64,000 bases of DNA from Ornithodoros turicata (GCF_037126465.1 NC_088201.1:85464273-85528272); one strand, 5' to 3'; shown: positions 10,513 to 22,107, counted from the first letter of the stretch. The notes: generated by a model from the sequence alone, not told the origin. Made by a program: numbers and translations.

Positions 10513-10649
10513 GGGTCAAAAGATCCAAGCCTGGCGAATCCTCAGACGAGTCAAGAGGTCCAACGGGTCAAGAGATCCTCCGAATCAAGAGATCCATCGG
10601 TGGATCTCTTGACTCGATGGATCTCTTGACCCGTTGGATCTCTTGACGT
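10513..10649. repeat. palindromic array of the 17-bp unit
   Basis: The unit seen at 6872-7054 runs forward here, then turns at about 10599 (ATCCATCGGTGGAT) and runs in reverse. The arms of about 50 bp (GGGTCAAGAGATCC versus GGATCTCTTGACCC) could form a long hairpin. Confidence 0.8.
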
Positions 10650-10732
10650 GGAATCGTTTCGTACGCTATAGCGCAGTTCGACGAAACGTACCTTTCGTGA
10701 TACTCTTCTTGCGGAGACGATTCTCCGGGGGA

Positions 10733-10935
10733 CATTTGTTCCGGAGACGAAAATCCGGCCTCTCGGGCGAGCTTTGATTATATTTGTTTATTTATTTTAT
10801 TTGGATAATGCTGCCGGCCATCAGTGAAATGGCATGATATGAAACGATTTCTCCGTGACCATTCCTTCAGTTGGCAACTAGCGCTCAGATTCATCTCTGG
10901 AAATCCCGATTTTGTAATTCCATCTGTGTCTGTGT
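10733..10935 (+). repeat. dispersed repeat, copy 1
   Basis: Contains TCTCGGGCGAGCTTTGAT, then CCGTGACCATTCCTTCAGTTGGCAA in degraded form, and GTAATTCCATCTGTGTCTGTG. The same blocks in the same order occur at 11835-11985. Confidence 0.6.
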
Positions 10936-11149
10936 TGACCTACAACAATAGTGATTCGCCTAAAATGCGCATAAATTTTGCTGACATGGTGTCCAGTTCT
11001 TCAGCTTTTTCCACGACCGAATTCCACATTTTAAAGTTCGGATTGAATTAACTGAGACTTCAGCATCCCACACAACGAAATCTGAAGGAAAATTTACGCT
11101 TCAGAAGTTCTTCTAAAAAAGATAAAAAAAAAACATATGTTTTCTTGTC

Positions 11150-11625
11150 TCACATGATAAGGGGGTCGAAGTGCACTTTTTCCTACACTCAAACAAGAAC
11201 CTCTTACGTTGTCAGGTGACCATTATTTTTTTACTCTGTGTCCTTCTATTTTTTGTCGAATCGTTTTTCTTGGCGTTCAGGAAAAAAAAGAACAGCCTCT
11301 GTTAGGAATATCGCGACTCCCGCTGCGAGGCCTCGCCGCTCGACCTTTCCGTATGTTCCTTGGTTGGTTTCTTGTGTGTCGACCCGAAGCCTTTATCTTC
11401 TTCACCTCATTTGTACGGTTTGGGAATAGCACACCAACCCGAGACGAAAGGAAGTCCCCTGTCACTGGGGATTGTCGACTGCCATCATTTTTCTGGGCTG
11501 GTGTAATATGAAAGAAAAGGAGGGAAAACAGGGGTGAAAGGAGTCTTTCAAAAATATGTTACTGAAGTTACCGGGTAATAATAAGCACTCTATTTCGCGA
11601 CGGAAATTTTGAAAAGTATTTTGCA
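11150..11625 (+). repeat. diverged repeat related to 4925-5125
   Basis: Shared ordered blocks with the earlier copy, including CACTGGGGATT, GGCTGGTGTAATATGAA, and TACTGAAGTTACCGGGTAAT. Similarity looks well under 80 percent. No coding sign. Confidence 0.4.
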
Positions 11626-11834
11626 CCAACGCCTTGAAAATTAATTCAGATATTTGATAATACTTACTTACCAGAAATATACATACCAAAATGTCATTTT
11701 TGCACGAATAATATAGGTATTATCAAGGTAAATTGCGTGTAAGCGAGTGCAGATTTTCCAGACTGGCATTGTAAGCCCTGTGTGCAGGCAATGTTTATAG
11801 CCTAATTTACAGCCGCCGGTACATCCAGTTGAGA

Positions 11835-11985
11835 GCCTCCGAGATACCGGCATCTCGGGCGAGCTTTGATAGCCTATGAGGTAACCTTTCCGTGGCCATT
11901 TCCTGATTCCTTAATTGGCAATCGACTAGTGCTCAGACTGAATGTTGGCAACATTCATTTATAATACCATCTCTGTGTGTATTAC
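11835..11985 (+). repeat. dispersed repeat, copy 2
   Basis: Repeats the 10757-10935 text beginning ATCTCGGGCGAGCTTTGAT and ending ATACCATCTCTGTGTGTA, about 1.1 kb downstream of copy 1. Confidence 0.6.
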
Positions 11986-12482
11986 CCAGATTACCATCCG
12001 TACTATCCGATCACACTTGTACGTCGGCATACATTAAGTATGCACTAGTACAACAATTCGAAGAGCAACTAAAATACCATAATCAGTCAGTACGGACGCC
12101 ACTGACTTGTGAAAACAATAATTATAGCATAAATATATAACAACAAAATAAAAATAACAAAGTACTCATATAGCAATAGGAGACAAGCAAAAAGACGTGA
12201 ATGTCTCGCATTGAACTGCGGACCTTTTGTATAAAAGTCTGACACTTTCCCTCTCGACAAACAGCGCAGAGGGAGCGTGCCACCTTAAACTCGCTACCTC
12301 AACCGTGCACAATGGGGATTATTTCGGAGTCGGAGGCGAACGGCGCGATAAGGCACGGCGAGCGTGGCGCCATCTAGAATCGGGAAAATCGTGAATCGGA
12401 GTTGCTCCCCGACTGGTATGGCCACTTACTAAATATAATGTTATCTCTATCCATCACATGTACCAATATAAATTATCACTGA
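11986..12482. other. no confident feature; weak tRNA-like stretch
   Basis: AT-rich. The reverse complement of 12195-12245 has a GTTCAATGC that loosely resembles a B box, but no cloverleaf could be drawn. Confidence 0.35.
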
Positions 12483-12728
12483 CATATAGAAAAGCTTGAC
12501 AATATTGAGACTCTTGAAAATAACAGAACTTTTGTTGAAATAGCCAATCTGTCACGATTAGCTTACACATATTTTCATCGCCACCCGCTCACCTGGAATA
12601 TCCCAAAACGTACAACATCATATGGTGACGAAAGACTACAATATACACTCCCTGCTTTGCTCAATAATGTTGATATAGACCTACTGAAGTCTTGCAAAAA
12701 ACTGGTTGGAGAATACATCTCCAATTAA
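12483..12728 (+). pseudogene. 3' end of a LINE reverse-transcriptase ORF
   Basis: An 81-codon open stretch ends at a TAA at 12726 and has no start codon of its own. It reads through SYGDERLQYTLPALLNNVDI and ends GEYISN, a pattern usual at the C-terminus of CR1/Jockey-type LINE ORF2 (R-x-YG-x(4)-Y-x-LP-x-LLN). The catalytic RT domain is absent, so this is a strongly 5'-truncated insertion. The family within LINEs cannot be settled by eye. Confidence 0.6.
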
Positions 12729-12921
12729 AACAAAAATTGTTTTCTTCTGCCTTGCTGCTGTGCTACGTATCTTTAAAGATAACTTTGTTGTTATCATGAT
12801 AAAAGTTCGGTTGTGCTACTGCATGGGAGCAGATGCTTCGTCAAATCACGGAAGGTGACTTTATGTGTCTGCTGCCAATCACTTATGTGATCAAATAAAT
12901 GTTATTATTAGTATTAAATAA
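12729..12921 (+). repeat. LINE 3' untranslated region and tail
   Basis: Follows the truncated ORF and ends with AAATAAATGTTATTATTAGT-like short repeats, a plausible LINE 3' terminus. Confidence 0.45.
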
Positions 12922-13213
12922 TATTTCCCGTTCGGGTTAATGGGGTCGTCGGCCCATAAGTGTAACAGCCTCCAACTGGGATGTGATTGGCTGGCAGCAA
13001 CCTGAAGTGGGAGCCAGAGAGCTCTTGCAGTTCTTTTCAGACTATTCCTTTTATCTGATTGGCCTAACGCAGATGGTGTTGTACGCGACTACTGTTGTCT
13101 TTTACTTTTCTTGACCCATTTCGCACTCTATTTTCAATACCCGCAAAAGCATATAGCTCGTCCCACAGTCCCCGCTGTCACGACATCGTCCGACATATCT
13201 CTATCTGGTAGAT

Positions 13214-13500
13214 ATGACAGGGTTTTCCATGCTAAGTCGGACCAAATACGATCTTGATTCGAGTCCCTCCCCTCGTGAAACACCTCTTGAAAGTGTTCTT
13301 ACAGCCGAATTCATGAACGAGCTTCGACTCGAAACTCGACTCGAGCTGCTCCTCGAGGCCGGTTTTGCGCTTCGTAAATCGACCTTGACTCGAAACGCTC
13401 CTAGGGTGGAAGAATTCCCTCGCGCATTCCTGGAAAATCTTGAGGTAGCATCAGTGCTACTTCGAGAACGCTCCTCAACTCGGGTTTGGTTGGTGTCATG
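13214..13500. repeat. TCGAGTC-rich repeat, inverted relative to 14740-14960
   Basis: GCCGAATTCATGAACGAGC followed by TTCGACTCGA is mirrored at 14895-14931 (TCGAGTCGCGGCTTGTTCAT then GAATTCGGCGG). A 95-codon frame across it seems to reflect TCGAGTC repetition and not a gene. Confidence 0.45.
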
Positions 13501-14739
13501 ACAGAAGACAGGTCGTTCGCTGCGTTCATCGGGCGTTTTGTGCCACGATGGCCCTTAACTGGGTGCTGACGGCACTACTACTGTGCGACGACGTTCAATA
13601 AGGGGCCATCAAACTCCCTTTAAACATTTTGATGATCACGAGTTCCTGATGTGGTATACGGTATCGCTTCATGAAGACAACCCTACGAAGCCATATGGGC
13701 ATGTTGCCGCTGGAGGAAAGTGTGTGCAACCGTGGGCTTACCGCTACCTCCTCTGCTACAGCTGCCTGTCGACATGTGATTTTATGGCATTAGGACTTTT
13801 CGGACTCTCGCGGGAGACTTTGTGAATGCGTCAGAGCCGACTGTTTGCAGCGTTGTGGGAAAAAATCCCACACCTTCTCGCAAGCACACTTTTCAAAACA
13901 ATTAAAGTATAGTAAATTTTCCTTCTGTTGCGCTGCTTAGCACAAAGAAGGTATGTTTCAAGGATGTTTTCACGCAAAAAGTGGTACGAAAAAAGAAACC
14001 GTGCATTTATTGGACATTTAAAAAAATAAACAACTGATCAGCCTGCTCAATTTGTTCTGTTTCTACGTTACCTTTATATTGTATCAACCTGGACCAACCT
14101 CAGCTATGTCAATCTGGACCAGCCCAAATCTTTCATTCACTTTTTTTTTTCTTCCTTTTTTGTAGTCGAAGAAAAAGCATGCACCTTTCGTCTCAAACGG
14201 TCGCGAGAGTTCTGTTGCATCCCTCCCCCTTTTATAGGCAGAGTGCGAATGAGGGCCATAAAAGTTCGTACGACATGCTCCTGGTGCCTCCCAAAGAATG
14301 GTCTCCCAGATTCTTTCGAGCAGCCTTGAACTCTCGGGATGTTGTTGTAAAATCGTTTTTGTTTGTTTGCTTGTTTATAGCTGCCCTCTAAGCGTTCGGT
14401 AGACGTGGCAATCCGCTAACAAACAGCATTCACGCTATACATATTGTAACATAGAATAGTGACAAGCACTGACACCATCTTTCATATTATTTGATATGGG
14501 GTGACCATGCCATTAAGCTAGCTGCTGCCCTGCTGCCGTTGTGGCTGTAGTTGCCAGACCAGAAAACTAGAAAACCTATGTATCTGTCGTTTGCCCTGTT
14601 CGAAACACCTGCACCTTTCTTCATACACTTGCAATCCTTTGTGTTTGTATATGCACGTCGCTCGAAACAAAGTAAAGAAATATATTGATTTTTCATGTCA
14701 TAAGTGTGTTTTAAGCAAGAAAATCAATATTTGCTAGGG
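13501..14739. other. no recognised feature
   Basis: About 1.2 kb without supportable genes; short frames only. TTTT and A-runs are present near 14145 and 14025. Confidence 0.4.
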
Positions 14740-14960
14740 GTCGCGAAAGACGGCTGGGGACGAGAGTACACCTTTATTCGAGGACAGTTTCTCGAGGAGC
14801 GCCTGGAGGAATCCCCGAAACTGGTTCATGAAACGCATGTGCTCTTTGAGTGGAGGAGCGGCACTTTCCTCCACCCGTTGGTGTAGAGGCGGGGCGTCGA
14901 GTCGCGGCTTGTTCATGAATTCGGCGGTGAGATTTGAGTAGAAGAGGGATCTTGGACAGG
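14740..14960. repeat. TCGAGTC-rich repeat, inverted partner of 13214-13500
   Basis: See the partner's shared block around GTTCATGAATTCGGCGG. The pair is about 1.3 kb apart and could be the two ends of one degraded TIR element. Confidence 0.4.
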
Positions 14961-15977
14961 TTAGGGGATTGGCAACACGAAACCGAAGCCTTTGGTAAGT
15001 GTAATAATCCGTGCCTTTAAAGAGTATGCACACATTAGTATGACACGTTTCGGCTGCACCACCAGTGTCCGCCATTATGAGGTTTCAATGTGCTTGTTCT
15101 TACAAGGTTTAGCGTGTGCAAACGACGTGTACGCGATTTTAAGTGCGTGTATTTTTGAATACACGTTACACATGCTGGGTCATTTAAGCTAACATCGACC
15201 ATCGCGTTGCATTATTCCAAACTATCATTAGCTTCTTCAGGCATAATTCCGTCCCTTGTACCGTCACATTCCGTTCTTGCAGACTATGCACTGATCTTAT
15301 TAGATATCTTATTAGATTAGATTATTATTGACCTTATTAGATGATAGATTAGACAAGAGCAGTTCACGGAATGGCCGCGAACAGTGGAATCGAACTTACC
15401 CTCATCAACAAAAGAAGCAAACAGAAGGGGGCGCGCATCGATCACTGTAATCCTCTCTCTGATTTTCCTAGCCCGCCTCCCATTCGCAAAGACGAACAAA
15501 AACCAAGGGTGGTGTTGAATGAATGGCCGTTGTGTTTTCAAATGTCTCGTATTACGTATGGTGCATATCTCTTCAAAACGAGAGTTTTTTTTGAGATTAT
15601 TTGCACATTTCGGGCTTTCAGACTATTGGTAATTCATTTTAAGCGTACCATCAAAAGAAATAGCCTTATTTCTTGTGAAAGCGAAACGCACTGGATCACA
15701 CAACCTGTTTCGGCCCTCTTTCTAGCTATACTAGCTAAGCTAGCAATACTTTCACGACGTGCACTTCAAATCTGACGTATTAGTCCAACGTAATTGCAGA
15801 ATGGACTTTACTGAGGAAAAATGGTGCATCCAAAGATGTTATGGCCTTAGCTAGTGCGCCAGAAAAACCCAAATCAAATCAAATCAAACATTCAAAGATT
15901 GACACACCCAGAGAGTACGAATCACTGAGTGACACAACGTTCGAATTACTGTGATGGTAATTTAAACGGAACGCTTA
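14961..15977. other. no recognised feature
   Basis: Contains a short TTAGAT-rich stretch at 15298-15352 and CAAAT repeats at 15869-15888. A 134-codon frame at 15371-15775 has no recognisable motif. Confidence 0.4.
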
Positions 15978-17397
15978 GGGTCGATTCACGCGGTGAAACT
16001 TTAGCGGCGCGCAACCTAGGTTGCGCGTTGCGTGTGAACGGGTTGCGCAATCCGGTTACTAGACTCCACAGATAGCCCCACGAGCGATCATTTTCGCAGC
16101 CTTCAGGCACAACCTGTTCATCACTTGGATTCTCCTCCGAAGACATGCAATCGCTCAGGCTGTCTGTCATGGCATCACTTCCGAAACGTAAATTCCGCAG
16201 CCCAGCCTGCACGGTTTGCGAAGCAGAGGGGTTGGACTCGAGGGAGCGTTACCACAACAAGCTGCCATCCTTTGGCATGGAAGGCGTCGCCTTCCGTTGG
16301 TTGCTTGATTCCGCTAAATTTGACTTCTTCAACTTCTTAAGTTCTTCGATTTGCTTTCTTAAATCTCATACGTGTATCTCAAATAAATATCCAATATATA
16401 TTTTACACTACGTCACTTGCTTGTGTCTTGTCGTTTGTACTCCGCTTTTACGTGAACTAAAGAGGCCGAAGCAAAGAATGGCGGGGAGTTTCGGTTTGCA
16501 TCAGCGTGGTTTCCGTTGGTTCGCAGAGCAGCGTGATGATGACAGTTAACTGTGTTTAGCCTTCCACGAATTGCTTTCGTCCCCGTAAGGACTTGCTATA
16601 TTTGTTACGGTTTCTTTATTGCTAGCACAGCACTTCATATCACTGCTTCAACACGTTATACGCGGTAAAATGCTTTACTCTGCCGCAACAAGTAAAGGGC
16701 TATCGGTGCTGTAGACGATCTAACAGATACGGTATGATCCACAACATTTACGGTGTGATACCGACAACACTGCTCAATTCTACGTACAGCCCTTTGTCAC
16801 AGAGCACAGATGCACAGAGCTGGTCTCGCCTCCTCCGCTGGCCATCCTCGTTCCCTCCTTCCTTTCTTCCCTCCATCTCCACCCGCCCGCTTCACCGTTC
16901 TGTTATGAGACGTGACCGCGTGCACGTGACTTCGCCCTCGCAGGGTTGCTCGGCTGGAGTTATGGGACAGAAACTCGTCAACTAACACTGTCCATGCTAA
17001 AGCATGGCTGCGAGCGGGCGGTGACAGGCTGGCGTAGGAGGAACCACGCCTGTCGCGCCAAATCCGTTCTCTATAGTCCTCCTATAATACCTCTATGTTA
17101 CGAAAACGACGCTGGCCGCATGGAAGCTCGCCCAGCGGTTCATGTAGAACATTTCACGAGAATGTGTTCTTGAACACGTCATTCCAAACTGTCCACCATA
17201 TTTTCAGTTCTCGCTCTCGCATGAATGGACGAAGATGATGATGATGACATTTGCTCGCGCCACCTCACGAATTCGTTCAACACTACGATGCGGCGAGTTG
17301 CTCACCGTGTGAAAGAGGCCCACTCACTGCAACTTGAATTGCCGCAGCCGTTGCTGTAGCGAAGTTGCAGCAAAAGATGCATCGTGTGAGTCGACTC
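15978..17397. mobile_element. PIF/Harbinger-like non-autonomous element, TTA target duplication
   Basis: The left end GGGTCGATTCACGCGGTG (15978) pairs with CATCGTGTGAGTCGACTC (17380-17397), 14 of 18 positions. TTA lies immediately outside both ends (15975-15977 and 17398-17400), the 3-bp duplication typical of PIF/Harbinger. Subterminal GCGCAAC/GTTGCGC at 16008-16050 and GTTGC/GCAAC near 17345-17372 add inverted structure. Interior frames (16145-16549 plus, 15946-16212 minus) show no transposase motif, so mobility would need a transposase in trans. Confidence 0.72.
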
Positions 17398-17448
17398 TTA
17401 GACAGCGTCTACAGCACCCCCGAATGGTATTTAATCATACAAATTAGT

Positions 17449-18281
17449 AGGGGAAAGCAGGGCAAAGCGGAAAGGTGGTGCAGTTCGTAAAAAAAATATC
17501 GTTTTGGCTTGTTGGTGGCGTCATACTAGCGTATACGTCAGCAGCCTCCGTCACGTGACAGAAAGACTATCCCACAAACAACGTTCTTTGAAGCACGACA
17601 AGAACGCTGCTGCCAACGGCCACCGCAGTCACCCCAGAGGAAGGAGCCGACCTGGCTCCAAAACCTCGGCTATCCCCTTCCTGTACCTTGGTTGACATTT
17701 TATTCACTATTGTTTTTACCGAGCCAGATTGTGTCGAAGGTGTTGAGGTTTAGGTGCGTGTGTGGAAGAAATCGCATGTTGGTACACAGAGTGTTGGATG
17801 TTAGTAAGTTGCTAACGTTTTGCACTGCTGTTACTAAAATGGTGCAGAATCACATAAAATCTGCAAGCTAAGAAACAAGTTATAGTTGCACTGAAATATG
17901 ACTGGTCACTCCAAGCAATGGCTATGCTGTAAAGATCTAACTGCAGGAATCCCCACTTTTGCAGTTATATCAAACATGGAGCACTTTTGATTGACAGACA
18001 TCCTCTAAGAGGGAAAGTGGAAAATTTTCAATGTTTTCGTTCCCAATAACTCAGACTAGAACTCTATTGATATCTTGACAAAAATTGATATTTATTCGTG
18101 ACGTGTCCCTGTATGGACGGATGTAAATGGCTTCGATCTTGGATGGACTGTGGCCCGCAAGACAATATTTTGCGGCTACTCATCATGTACTTTCAAATAA
18201 AGGTTTTATTCTCTCTGTAAGAGATTGTACACAGTTTCCACTTTGCCCCTCAATATTTTCCACTTTGCCCTCCCCATGGGA
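17449..18281. mobile_element. possible TIR element
   Basis: GGGGAAAGCAGGGCAAAGCGG at 17450 is mirrored by CCACTTTGCCCTCCCC near 18260-18275, with a second CCACTTTGCCCC at 18238. Interior has no ORF with motifs. Boundaries and class uncertain. Confidence 0.35.
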
Positions 18282-18415
18282 TATAGTGAGAAATTTTAGT
18301 TACTTTGCAACAGATTTTTTTATATTTCTAATAAGTAATAACACGCACTATGCAACACTAATGGTTTACGCCGTATACACTAATGGTTGAACAAACAAGG
18401 AAGTCACTGAAAAGG

Positions 18416-18760
18416 TGAGCCAGCTGCAGGACTCGAACCCACACCTTCTCGATTGCCGGTCCAGGGATCTACCAATTGAGCTAAGCTAACACGTCTCTCC
18501 AATGACTTCCAAGGTTGCGTCATCTGGAGGGACGAACCACACCCACGCACTCACTGATTCCACTTTCACTCTTACATGTTTTCTCGCTCCGTCTAATAAA
18601 TGTGTGTGTGAGTGAGAAAACATGTAAGAGTGAAACTGGAATGAGTGAGTGCGTGGGTGTGGTTTGTCCCTTCAGGTGACGCAACCTCGGAAGTCATTGG
18701 AGAGGCGTGTTAGTTTAGCTCAATGGTAGAGCCCTGGACTGGCAATCCAGAATATTTTCC
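18416..18760. repeat. tRNA-derived foldback (inverted dimer)
   Basis: Two copies of one tRNA-headed repeat meet head-out. The left copy (minus) shows a B-box-like GGGTTCGAGTCC and an A-box-like TTAGCTCAATTGGTAGA when read in reverse. The right copy (plus) has TTAGCTCAATGGTAGAGC at 18715. The arms 18452-18589 and 18610-18748 match for about 135 bp around a short GTGTGTGTG spacer. Not a functional tRNA gene: the right copy lacks a T-arm and the left lacks a clean anticodon stem. Confidence 0.75.
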
Positions 18761-19124
18761 CCTTGTTGTTTGTTCCTAGGCACTTGAGGCTTTGTGTGTT
18801 TGTCCTTTTATCTGTGTTCCAGCATCAGAACATCAATTTCCGTCGTGTTCAAAACTAATGGTGTTTTGCCAAAAGACCAAAGTCTCGTAAGTGCAGCATT
18901 TTGCATGCCCGTGCGCATTAACATGTTAAAAGAAAACTTGAACGTTAATATAACTGCTTTGCCCCAGCTTAGGTTTCTCTGATCTGATTGGACACGTTCC
19001 ACCTGCTCATGGTTGCAAGGGACAGACTGAAACTAAATCCAGTATATTTAGAATCCCACTCAATTTATACCACGAGAGAGAAAGAGAGAGGTATGTCGAG
19101 AGAGAAAAATGACCACTGTGTCAG
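18761..19124. other. no recognised feature; GA-rich run
   Basis: GAGAGAAAGAGAGAG low-complexity DNA at 19074-19110. Nothing else recognised. Confidence 0.4.
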
Positions 19125-19335
19125 TGCAGTCAGCCGCTCATGATCACTTGGTGTTCCTGTCAAACCGACACTGGCGAGTTGCATGATATACTCCGTGTGT
19201 TAATACTCTATGTGTTAATTCTCACAAGTTCGCCGCAGTACCAGGCGCTTTCAGAAAGCTCACCAAGGCGCAAATCACATGTTTCCCTCATTCGAGAAGT
19301 CACCCGGCACGTCGAGAATATTTTCACAGTATAAG
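19125..19335 (+). repeat. tandem-duplicated repeat, copy 1
   Basis: Shares ordered blocks with 19386-19692: CACTTGGTG, TCATGATATACT, AATACTCTATGTGTTAATTC-like text, CACCAAGGCGCAAATCACAT and CGGCACGTCGAGAATATTTT. Confidence 0.7.
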
Positions 19336-19385
19336 TTCTTCTCTGCAGGAGAGTGGAGCTGCACAGCATTCTGTAGTGTGAGTGG

Positions 19386-19692
19386 GTGCAGTCAGCTGAT
19401 CCAGAACACTTGGTGCACGTGTTAAACCGAGACACTGATCAGTTTCATGATATACTACTACTCTGTGAAAGATGGCAGTAGTCGAAATAGCCAGGCTTCA
19501 GGCTTCTGTTGTGTTCGTCTGTTTGTGTGTTTTAGCCTCAAAACAGTTACTTTCGATCATACTCTATGTGTTCATTCTCACAAGATCGCCGCAGCATCAA
19601 GGCGCCTTCAGAAAGTTCACCAAGGCGCAAATCACATGTTGTATAACCTCATTTGAGACGTCCCCCGGCACGTCGAGAATATTTTTACAGTA
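19386..19692 (+). repeat. tandem-duplicated repeat, copy 2
   Basis: Second, longer copy of the 19125-19335 unit; it carries about 90 bp of extra sequence (19470-19555) between shared blocks. Confidence 0.7.
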
Positions 19693-19909
19693 CAAGCCTC
19701 CTGCACTGTGAAAACCATAGCGCGCTGTGTGGAAAAAGCAGAGGGGATGCCGCAGTCAGCGTACCATACAGCGGGAGACGCCACTGAAGTAAGTAGTTTG
19801 TCATCACCGCATATGCTAGTATATCGAGATCTCTTGTCTTTCACATTTGCAGAGTTCGCACAGTGCCTGGCATGAGAAGTGAACTCACCCACGTCTGCCC
19901 GGCTGGATT

Positions 19910-20105
19910 GCTACCGGGCGAAAAATGTGCTAGCTCGCAGATTCCTGGCGCTGGGAAAGCGCCACGCGAACATGCGAGATTGCTGCGCTTTGACCAAGCG
20001 AACATGACTGCTCGGGATCTGGAAAAAAACAAAGAGAGAGAGCGAGAGCGAGAGAGAAGGTAGCCAAAGAAGAAATTGCCACGAAATGACCTCGCGAATT
20101 CGCCA
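19910..20105 (+). repeat. right-half copy of the 8441-8902 MITE
   Basis: GTGCTAGCT, CGGGCGCTTGG-like, CGAACATGC, GACTGCTCGGGATCTGG and the terminal GAATTCGCCA recur as at 8788-8902. A (GA)n run interrupts it at 20032-20056. The matching left end was not found. Confidence 0.65.
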
Positions 20106-20374
20106 ATAGTTGTCAGGGACGAAATGTCGCCTTCGTAGAAATACTAGGTAGTTTTAGTTCCCACTACGACAACACGCCAATCGATACGATCTCCGAAAAA
20201 CACATATGACTCACGAGTCGGTGGGAGTGATTGGTAAAGCGCTTGTCCAAAGTTTTCGTTTGCAGACGAAAAGTCATCGAGGACGACCCCACCGATGCGG
20301 AAAATCAAGCGGGACGCCATCTGCCCGCACAAATCTTAACTTCATTTACTCGTATTATAAGTTAGGTTCCAGTA

Positions 20375-21663
20375 GGGTGGTTCCATAAGTTTCCGGCCCG
20401 ACCAACTTTTAATAGTCATAGAGACGAAACAAGTGTATCACTTTTCGACATAGTCACCCTTAACTTCGATGCACTTTTCACACCTTTCAACCAGCATTCT
20501 TATAACCTTGAAAAAATAGTCCCGAGTTTTGTCCGCAAAATGCTGGAAAACTGCCTCTTGCAGCTCACTATCGTTTTGAAATATCCGTCCTTTGAGATCC
20601 CTCTTCAAGTTTGAGAACAGGAAGTAGTCACTGGGTGCCAAGTCTGGTCTGTAGGGTGCGTGGTGGATTCCTTCGAAGCCGCACTCCTTCAGTGCAGCCT
20701 TGGCAACAGAAGCCGTGTGGACAGGGGCATTGTCCTGGAGCAACCGGACACCTCGACTCAACCTGCCGCGCCTCTTTTCCTTGATGGCGTCTCGCAGTCG
20801 GTGCAGGAGTGAAGCATAATAAGTCGCATTCACCGTGGTGTTCCTCTCTTTGAAGTCGATGAGGAGGATCCCGTGACAACCCCAAAATATTGTTGCCATG
20901 ATCTTCTTTGTGGATTGTGTGACCTTGGCTTTTCTTGGGGGTGCTTCTCCTGGTTTGCGCCATTCCATCGACTCCTTTTCGAAAGGGGACCATAATAGAG
21001 CACCATAGTCTCATCCCCTGTGACAATTGACTTCAATATTTCTTCTTCGTTCTTTGACAGAGCTCCAAAAACTCTTTGGCACAGACGACGCGCTGTTGTT
21101 TTTGAACTGACGAGAGAAGTTGTGGAACCCATCTCGCACTGATCTTTTTCATGTGAGAAGACTCTCGCCGATGATGCGAAAAACTGTTGTTTTGGAAAGC
21201 CCCATCCTTTCTGAGATTTCCTTCACCTTCAGACGCCTGTCGCTCAGCACTTCCTCCTCGACAAGACAAAAATTTTCTTGTGGAGCCACTTCCACTGGAC
21301 GACCAACGTGTGGATAATCTTCAATGGACTCTCACCCCAGTCTTAACTGCTTAGCCCAGTCTTTTACCGTTGTGTACGACGGAGAGGCTTCCCTGTACAC
21401 GTTGTCCAGTTGCACTTTAATTTCTTTAGGCGAAAGTCCCTCTCTTATCAAGAATTTTATCACAGCGCGGTACTCGATTTTTTTCCATTTTAACTGAAGA
21501 GTGCACCCTGGCTGTTTGAAATGCCGCTCTCCAACCGACAAAAGCATGGAGAGAGTTGAGGGTGGTGCTCCCGCCCTCCAACAGATGGCGCCACGCATCC
21601 TTAATCGCATTTTCAAATTCGCGCGCATTTTCTACCTTGGGCCGGAAACTTATGGAACCACCC
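20375..21663 (-). mobile_element. mariner transposon, decayed
   Basis: A perfect 25-bp TIR pair: GGGTGGTTCCATAAGTTTCC from 20375 and its complement ending at 21663. TA lies directly left (20373-20374); on the right the next TA is at 21667-21668, so the right end may run three bases further and the left may have lost them. The span of about 1.29 kb is normal for mariner. The only long coding content is the transposase relic on the minus strand. Confidence 0.9.
20438..21510 (-). pseudogene. mariner transposase (DD34D), frameshifted
   Basis: Cut-and-paste transposase, read on the minus strand in at least four frame segments. N-terminal HTH text (EYRAVIKFLIREGLSPKEI) is near 21440-21490. A stop follows the KDWAKQLRLG segment at about 21332. 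The second segment (ISARWVPQLLSSVQKQQRV) is near 21130. The first catalytic Asp is in TGDET near 21015. The second (LLQDNAPVH) and third (YRPDLAPSDYFLF) are 34 residues apart, the classic mariner DD34D, in a continuous 176-codon frame at 20438-20968. The usual Trp after GDET is Met. Frame breaks make it inactive. Confidence 0.9.
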
Positions 21664-22107
21664 TCGTACATTATGCGCATAAAACGCGTGTTACAAGCAT
21701 TTGTCCCAATGCTTGTGGACGATGTAATGTTGCTAAATATTCCTCTGCGCATTTCTGCGCCGGCGACAGCTTTTGGTCAAAATTCGTCTGCATATCCTCA
21801 CTTAGGCTTATAGGTCCAGACGGGGGAAGTCACACACGGTGTCAAGTGCACTACGCCTCTTCCGATGTCCTTGCTTCATAACATCCGCTACTGGTTGCCC
21901 GCTACCCGTGGTTGTCGCCCAGCCATGATTTCTGGTAGTTGCAGACCAAAATCGGTCGTAGTGCAGGTCGCGAGCGAACGATATTGTTTCTCTGGTTGTC
22001 AGCTATATTGTTTGTAAGCGCACGCTGTGCGCATGCTGCAGCTGAGTGGGAGCATGAAAGCGCGCACGAAAGAAGTTCCATAAATTCGGAATTAGTGGGA
22101 TTCCGAT
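21664..22107. other. no recognised feature
   Basis: Flank of the mariner; short frames only. Confidence 0.4.

Noticed and set aside
12195..12245. tRNA or tRNA-derived SINE head
   Set aside because: Only a weak B-box resemblance; no cloverleaf or A box.
18416..18493. tRNA gene on the minus strand
   Set aside because: Boxes are present but the anticodon arm does not pair well, and it belongs to an inverted repeat dimer.
21033..21269. separate small genes on the minus strand near the mariner
   Set aside because: These are frame segments of one broken mariner transposase.
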